DNA of 10,314 bases from an uncultured Bacteroides sp. Its GTDB lineage: Bacteria > Bacteroidota > Bacteroidia > Bacteroidales > Bacteroidaceae. Shown piece after piece: positions 6,221 to 10,314 of the stretch (positions are counted from its first letter, which is position 1; each line of letters starts with the position of its first letter). The notes under the pieces are model-generated. The model was not told where the DNA came from. It made no database searches and saw only the letters and a list, made by a program, of their open reading frames with translations. The stretch lies in assembly GCF_949298305.1 (NCBI RefSeq), contig NZ_CASFWU010000093.1:1-10314 (forward strand), in the 5' to 3' direction. The position numbers and the translations under genes were made by a program.

Positions 6221-7516
6221 ATGGAAAAGCTATACGAATACCTGCCCCGCGAACTGGTCACCTTTGTGCTGGTGACGGTGTTCTCGCTGCTCATCGGGCT
6301 TTCGCTGCGGCGCATCAGCCTGAAGCGCGAGGGGGAGACCATGCTGTTCGGCACCGACCGCACGTTCACCTTCATCGGCATTCTGGGCTATCTGCTCTAC
6401 ATCCTCGACCCGGTGGACTACCGCCTCTTCATGGGCGGCGGGCTCATCCTGGGCCTGCTGCTGGCGCTCAACTACTACGCCAAGCAGTCGCAGTTCCACG
6501 TCTTCGGGCTCACCACCATCGTCATTGCCCTCATCACCTACTGCATCGCGCCCATCGTGGCCACGCAGCCCTCGTGGTTCTACGTCATGCTGGTGGTCAC
6601 CGTGCTGCTCTTCACCGAGCTGAAGCACACGTTCACCGAGCTGGCGCAGCGCATGAAGAACGACGAGATGATTACGCTGGCCAAATTTCTGGCCATCAGC
6701 GGCATCATCCTGCCCATGCTGCCGGACAAGAACTTCATTCCGGGCATCAACCTGACGCCCTACACCATCTGGCTCACCACGGTGGTGGTGTCCGGCATCT
6801 CCTACCTCTCTTACCTGCTGAAGCGCTATGTGTTCCACGAGTCGGGCATCCTGGTGTCCGGCATCGTGGGCGGACTGTACAGCAGCACGGCCACCATCTC
6901 CGTACTGGCGCGCAAGAGCCGTGCGGCCTCGGCGCAGGAGGCTCCCGAGTACGTGGCTGCCATGCTGCTGGCCGTCAGCATGATGTTCCTGCGGTTCCTC
7001 ATCCTGATAGGCATCTTCAGCCTCACCACGCTGGCCGTCATCTATCCCTACCTGCTGATTATGTCGCTGGTGTCCGGCGGGGCGGCGTGGTACCTGCACG
7101 TCCGCTGCAGGCGGGCGGGAGGCGTGACGGGTGCCGAAGGGGCCGACGACGGCAGCAACCCGCTGGAGTTCAAGGTGGCGCTTATCTTTGCCGTGCTGTT
7201 CGTGGTGTTCACCGTGCTGACTCACTACACGCTGGTCTATGCCGGCACGGGCGGACTGACGCTGCTCTCGTTCGTCTCCGGCGTGAGCGACATCACCCCC
7301 TTCATCCTGAACCTGCTTCAGGGCACGGGCAGCGTGGCCGTGCTGGTCATCACCGCCTGCAGCCTGCAGGCCATCGTCAGCAACATTGCCGTCAACATGT
7401 GCTACGCCCTCTTCTTCGCAGGCCGCAAGAGCCCCCTGCGGCGCTGGATTCTGCGCGGCTTCGGCTGTGTCATAGCCGCCAACCTCTGCCTGCTGCTGGT
7501 CTTCTACCTGTTCTGA
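6221..7516 (+). CDS. MgtC/DUF4010-type multi-span membrane protein
   Basis: Inner-membrane protein of 431 residues with roughly ten or more hydrophobic segments. The N-terminal part (about 11-130) resembles the MgtC/SapB domain, with LLIGLSLRR at 23-31 near the family's LLIGLERE motif. The second half matches the DUF4010 pattern: FLAISGIILPMLPD at 156-169, IWLTTVVVSGISYLSYLLKR at 183-202 and GLYSSTATISVLARKS at 218-233. A polar cytoplasmic or periplasmic loop (about 295-315, with GADDGSNP) separates the last group of spans. The gene starts 43 bases after the CYTH gene on the same strand and closes the unit. MgtC proteins are linked to magnesium limitation and control of ATP synthase, but members with this C-terminal domain have no established transport role, so the function stays open. 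Confidence 0.88.
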   Translation: MEKLYEYLPRELVTFVLVTVFSLLIGLSLRRISLKREGETMLFGTDRTFTFIGILGYLLYILDPVDYRLFMGGGLILGLLLALNYYAKQSQFHVFGLTTIVIALITYCIAPIVATQPSWFYVMLVVTVLLFTELKHTFTELAQRMKNDEMITLAKFLAISGIILPMLPDKNFIPGINLTPYTIWLTTVVVSGISYLSYLLKRYVFHESGILVSGIVGGLYSSTATISVLARKSRAASAQEAPEYVAAMLLAVSMMFLRFLILIGIFSLTTLAVIYPYLLIMSLVSGGAAWYLHVRCRRAGGVTGAEGADDGSNPLEFKVALIFAVLFVVFTVLTHYTLVYAGTGGLTLLSFVSGVSDITPFILNLLQGTGSVAVLVITACSLQAIVSNIAVNMCYALFFAGRKSPLRRWILRGFGCVIAANLCLLLVFYLF

Positions 7517-7522
7517 GGAACT

Positions 7523-7585
7523 CCCCCAAAAAGAAGGTGCGGCCCAACGGTGATGGAATTCCGTTGGGCCGCACCCTCTTTGGGG
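7523..7585. terminator. Bidirectional terminator between converging genes
   Basis: A perfect 15-bp stem (GGTGCGGCCCAACGG at 7536-7550 with its complement at 7561-7575) has a 10-base loop. It is extended by AAAGA/TCTTT and CCCC/GGGG pairs with small bulges. An A run lies on the left side and a short T run on the right, so it can act on the + strand DUF4010 transcript and on the minus-strand lipoprotein operon that ends 36 bases away. Confidence 0.8.
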
Positions 7586-7616
7586 CCGGTACATTCCGGC
7601 AGGGGTTGTCCGCCTG

Positions 7617-8909
7617 TCATTCGATGTACTGGGGAGTAAACTTGAAGTCGGAAGCGCCGCCTGCGCGGGTGAACTCGGTTCCGGTATAGTCCTTCGGACC
7701 CGGCATGAACAGGGCGTGTTGCAGGATGTATCTTACCCGTTCCTTCTGCTGTTCGCTGAAGCTGTTGGCATCGGAGACGGCATAGTCCATGATGTTGGTC
7801 GAACGGAATTCCTGGCCGGTCTGACTGTTGGTACGCATCACGAACGTCTGGTAAGCCTCGGACGACTTGGAGGTGATGGCGGGGTTGTAGGTCAGATAGT
7901 TGGTCAGCTTGGTGTCGTACTGGAACTTGTTGTAGGGCGGCGTGTCGGTGCAGTAGTCCGTATCCTGGCTGGTGTTGGTGTTACCCGTTTCCAGTTGGTT
8001 GAAGGCGTGGTACAGTCCGAGGAAATGGCCCAGCTCGTGTGCCAGCGTCACGGCAATGTCCGATACCGAGTATGCCTCGTCATCGTTGGTCAGGTCGTAG
8101 ATGTACTTGTTGTTGATGCATACACATTGGGGATACGGATTATCTTCCAGATTGGCGCCTTTCATGGCCGTGCTGATGCCTTCGAGCGCATACGGCTCGG
8201 GCAGCCACGGGAATTGGGAGATGCCGAGAATCTGGCTGTCGGAGAAGTTGTAGAGCATGACGTTGATGTATTTGCTCGTGTCCCACAGCAGGTCCTTGTA
8301 TCTTTGCTCTCCGCTGCCCATGAAAGAACTGCAATCCATGGTGGTGTACTGCCACTTTTCGCGGCTTACGCCCGGTTCCTCCAGACGGTTGCCTTCGGGG
8401 TCCTCGGTAGCCATCACAAACTCCAGGTTCAGGTCGGTGCCGCATTCGCGGTAGTATTGGTTGACGCGGTCCATTACCTTTTGCAGATGTCCGGCCTCAA
8501 TATAATGCTGGGTGTTGTTGGCATTCCAGTAGAGGGCGTGGAACACGACGGGCAGTTTGTAGTGATGGTTTTCGCTGTAAGCATAGGCTTCCTGCTCGAT
8601 GGCGATGGACTGGCTGAGACCTTCTTCGTTGGTCAGTGTGACGGTGCCCGTACGTTTGTCCTGATTCAGGTTTTCGTCTACGGTCAGCGTCAGCAGGGTC
8701 TGCGGTTCGTTCACCTGCCATTCTACCCACGCAGGTGCGGCCGATACGGTCCATGCGCTGGTGCTTGCTACGGCTATTTCGTACTGACTGCCTCCGATTT
8801 CGGCAGTCAGTTCGGTTTCATCTATGGCAAGCGCCGGCGTAACATCGTCGTCGGAGCAGCTGAAGCACAAAGTCATTGTGAACAGCAGGAACAGATATTT
8901 CAGTTTCAT
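7617..8909 (-). CDS. Surface lipoprotein metzincin metalloprotease with BACON domain
   Basis: Zinc-dependent protease of 430 residues, predicted to be a lipoprotein. The signal peptide MKLKYLFLLFTMTLCFS ends at Cys18, followed by SDDD, which matches the Bacteroides surface-export tag described for outer-membrane lipoproteins facing outward. A BACON-type beta domain spans about 30-108 (ASTSAWTVSAAPAWVEW; RTGTVTLTNEEG; IAIEQEA), often a mucin- or carbohydrate-related adhesion module. The catalytic domain at about 115-400 has HELGHFLGLYH (His291, Glu292, His295, His301), the metzincin HExxHxxGxxH site, and a Met-turn around Met374 in TNIMDYA. Paired cysteines suggest disulfides. This layout suits the pappalysin-like (M43) zinc metalloprotease lipoproteins of gut Bacteroides. 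It starts 19 bases after the preceding gene, so it is probably the last gene of the operon. The substrate is unknown. Confidence 0.92.
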   Translation of the reverse strand: MKLKYLFLLFTMTLCFSCSDDDVTPALAIDETELTAEIGGSQYEIAVASTSAWTVSAAPAWVEWQVNEPQTLLTLTVDENLNQDKRTGTVTLTNEEGLSQSIAIEQEAYAYSENHHYKLPVVFHALYWNANNTQHYIEAGHLQKVMDRVNQYYRECGTDLNLEFVMATEDPEGNRLEEPGVSREKWQYTTMDCSSFMGSGEQRYKDLLWDTSKYINVMLYNFSDSQILGISQFPWLPEPYALEGISTAMKGANLEDNPYPQCVCINNKYIYDLTNDDEAYSVSDIAVTLAHELGHFLGLYHAFNQLETGNTNTSQDTDYCTDTPPYNKFQYDTKLTNYLTYNPAITSKSSEAYQTFVMRTNSQTGQEFRSTNIMDYAVSDANSFSEQQKERVRYILQHALFMPGPKDYTGTEFTRAGGASDFKFTPQYIE

Positions 8910-8928
8910 GTTTCGTCAGTTTGTTGGT

Positions 8929-9240
8929 TTATTCATATTCGAATGCTACAGACTTGTTCACACCGCAACTGATGACGTTGTCCACTGTATAGCGCGAACC
9001 GCTTTCGTTCTTTGAAACGATAATCAGCACACGTACGTTGGCCAGGTTCTCGATGTCCATGCTGTTCAGGTCGAACTCGTGTACGAACATCTGTGTTTCG
9101 CCAGCCTGGCACTCTTCTTTACCGCCCAGGTTGCTGCCTGTGATGGGGCTGGTCGATGAGATGCAGCGCAATACGTTGCTGTGATGGGTGAAGTCGTAGG
9201 TTTCTTCCAATGTCTGATAGCCGTTCATTTGTCCTTCAGC
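8929..9240 (-). pseudogene. C-terminal part of the Omp28-like lipoprotein, cut off by an in-frame TAG
   Basis: This stretch continues the frame of the Omp28-like gene directly after its TAG (9241-9243). The codons GCT GAA GGA CAA lead to an ATG at 9228 and an open frame of 99 codons ending in TAA at 8929-8931. The encoded segment (AEGQMNGYQTLEE, HHSNVLR, FVHEFDLNSMD, VRVLIIVS) has no signal peptide. It looks like the last beta-rich domain of an Omp28-type protein, including the H-x-N-V-L-R motif that normally follows a W-V-x-E-D-N-I strand. No base is inserted or lost. It could be made only by readthrough or by restart at the ATG at 9228, in which case it would lack an export signal. Confidence 0.75.
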
Positions 9241-10101
9241 CTAGATGTTGTCTTCTACCACCCAGGCACACACACGGTATTTTCCGGTTTGGCCAACCTT
9301 GACAGAAGCTGTAACGCTGAGGCTGCCCGATGCTTCCGTGCCCGAAACGGCGGCACTGATGCCGGTGTTGGCTGCCGTTTTCAGTTGTTCCTGAGCTTCG
9401 GACTGGATGCGTCCGCATACGCTGGCCGGAGAATCAGAGCCAAAGACACCCATGATTTCGCTGCTCGATTGCAGGTTGAAGAGCAGTGCCGGGATGCCGG
9501 AGTTGGAGATACCGGTTTCTTTCAGAACGGTATTGCTATAAGTCGAGAGCATGTCGTCGCCCGACATAACGCCGTGTGCGGCAGCCACTACAGTGCTTTT
9601 GTATTCCTCGGTTTTCTCGTATTCGGTCAGTCCGGCAATCATCATCGGACAATAAGTACAGCCAAGGCTTGTACCCTGCAGGGCAAGGATGCGGTGCTTG
9701 AATCCGTCGAATTTGGTGGGTTGCGGGTCGGCAGGCAGTTCTTGAATGCCAGTTACTACGACCACACTGATAGTGGCCGACATTTCGCTGTTGTAGCTGG
9801 CAAAGAAAGAGTATTCGCCGGCAGTGGTCGAAGCAAACGTCGTTCCGCTGAACTGTTCGAAGGAGCTTCCTTTCTTCTGGTAGATGGCGGCCTGGTCTGT
9901 AACGTCTTTGCCGCCTTTCAATACGGTGAAGACAGCGGCGTCTGTTCCGTTGTTTTCAATATAGGCGGCCGATGCCTTGAGCGTCAGTGTGCCCTCGACA
10001 TTGCCTCCGTCGGCAGGGTCGTCTGTTCCCGGGTTGCCTGTACATGCGGCTGTGAATGCCAGAATGAACAGGCAGGCCAGTAAATTCCAATATTTTTTCA
10101 T
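9241..10101 (-). CDS. Omp28-like lipoprotein, N-terminal 286 residues (truncated by amber stop)
   Basis: Predicted outer-membrane lipoprotein. Signal peptide MKKYWNLLACLFILAFTAAC has a lipobox ending at Cys20 (TAAC), followed by a disordered, acidic and glycine-rich linker (TGNPGTDDPADGG). About residues 35-118 form a beta domain (LTLKASAAYIE; AGEYSFFASYNSEMSAT). From about 130 comes a thioredoxin-like Omp28 domain with a CxxC pair at Cys148 and Cys151 (GTSLGCTYCPMM). The frame stops at TAG after WVVEDNI, inside a strand that should continue; the same frame carries the expected C-terminus to 8929, so the intact protein would be about 390 residues. A change from CAG or TAC/TAT would explain it, as would a sequencing error. 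It follows the upstream gene by 20 bases and precedes the metalloprotease, probably in one operon. The role of Omp28 proteins is not established. Confidence 0.85.
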   Translation of the reverse strand: MKKYWNLLACLFILAFTAACTGNPGTDDPADGGNVEGTLTLKASAAYIENNGTDAAVFTVLKGGKDVTDQAAIYQKKGSSFEQFSGTTFASTTAGEYSFFASYNSEMSATISVVVVTGIQELPADPQPTKFDGFKHRILALQGTSLGCTYCPMMIAGLTEYEKTEEYKSTVVAAAHGVMSGDDMLSTYSNTVLKETGISNSGIPALLFNLQSSSEIMGVFGSDSPASVCGRIQSEAQEQLKTAANTGISAAVSGTEASGSLSVTASVKVGQTGKYRVCAWVVEDNI

Positions 10102-10121
10102 AATGTTCTTTTGCTTTTAAT

Positions 10122-10314
10122 TTAGAATGAAGTGGTTAATGTCAAGTTGGCGCCTGTATAGGCAGGGGTGTATCGGCATACGCCTCCCGAGCATACATAT
10201 CCGGCGCGGTTGCGTCCGTAGCTCAGTTGCAGGCGTGTGTTCTTTTGCGTGTAGCTGACGGAGCCGCTGTAATAGTGTACTTTGGTTGTGCCCAGGTTGT
10301 ACATGTCGCTCACC
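10122..10314 (-). CDS. C-terminus of an outer-membrane-type protein, possibly DUF6029 family
   Basis: The frame is open from the right window edge to TAA at 10122-10124, giving the last 63 complete codons of a longer protein. Alternating polar and hydrophobic residues (VHYYSGSVSYTQ; TRLQLSYGRNRAG; LTLTTSF) look like the final strands of an outer-membrane beta-barrel, and the chain ends in Phe, as barrel proteins usually do. CSGGVCRYTPAY, a short Cys-x4-Cys turn followed by Arg-Tyr-x-Pro, resembles the end of DUF6029 proteins, which I recall being found beside Omp28-like genes; this is from memory and only tentative. The internal ATG codon is not the start. It lies 20 bases before the Omp28-like gene and is probably in the same operon. 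Confidence 0.6.
   Translation of the reverse strand, partial: VSDMYNLGTTKVHYYSGSVSYTQKNTRLQLSYGRNRAGYVCSGGVCRYTPAYTGANLTLTTSF

Noticed and set aside
6230..7594. 454-codon minus-strand frame opposite the DUF4010 gene
   Set aside because: Its composition is heavily His, Gln, Asp and Arg, the usual shadow of a GC-rich membrane protein gene, and the sense strand has clear family motifs.
7716..8972. 418-codon + strand frame opposite the metalloprotease
   Set aside because: The minus-strand gene has a lipobox, a BACON domain and a full metzincin site; the + strand frame has none and is a shadow.

Overview
The window looks like a Bacteroides-type (order Bacteroidales) chromosome. Supporting signs are promoter -7 boxes of the TAnnTTTG form, weak or absent Shine-Dalgarno sequences, a BACON-domain lipoprotein with an SDDD surface-export tag, an Omp28-type lipoprotein, and a tyrosine recombinase of the kind carried by Bacteroidetes mobile elements. 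No species is assigned.

Left part (1-1876): the AT-richer end of an apparently integrated element. A tyrosine recombinase reads leftwards, followed 6 bases later by a small gene cut by the window edge. Upstream of the recombinase, a 21-bp direct repeat made of TTTTCCCCAC half-units occurs twice, 123 bp apart, and overlaps the recombinase promoter region. A + strand terminator with no gene in front of it, and a terminator serving the tRNAs, fill the rest. Two identical tRNA-Asn(GTT) genes follow on the minus strand (1877-2043).

Middle part (2044-7516): GC-rich core-type genes on the + strand. A PfkB-family sugar/nucleoside kinase (adenosine kinase-like) overlaps by four bases with an S41 carboxy-terminal processing protease that begins with TTG. 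A very strong hairpin terminator ends this unit. About 650 bases without a convincing gene come next; they hold several hairpins and a degenerate ~22-bp dyad array. A second unit then begins from a plausible promoter: a 42-residue single-span membrane protein, a CYTH/triphosphate-tunnel enzyme, and an MgtC/DUF4010-type multi-span membrane protein. It ends in a long hairpin that can serve both converging transcripts.

Right part (7617-10314): a minus-strand group read from the right edge: the C-terminus of an outer-membrane-type protein (possibly DUF6029), an Omp28-like lipoprotein broken by an in-frame TAG, and a surface-lipoprotein metzincin metalloprotease with a BACON domain. Spacings of about 20 bases suggest one operon of exported envelope proteins.

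The points most worth a second look are the ~22-bp dyad array with apparent paired base changes (5125-5251), the amber stop in the Omp28-like gene, and the element end with its iterated putative integrase sites. No wholly new defence or mobile system is evident.
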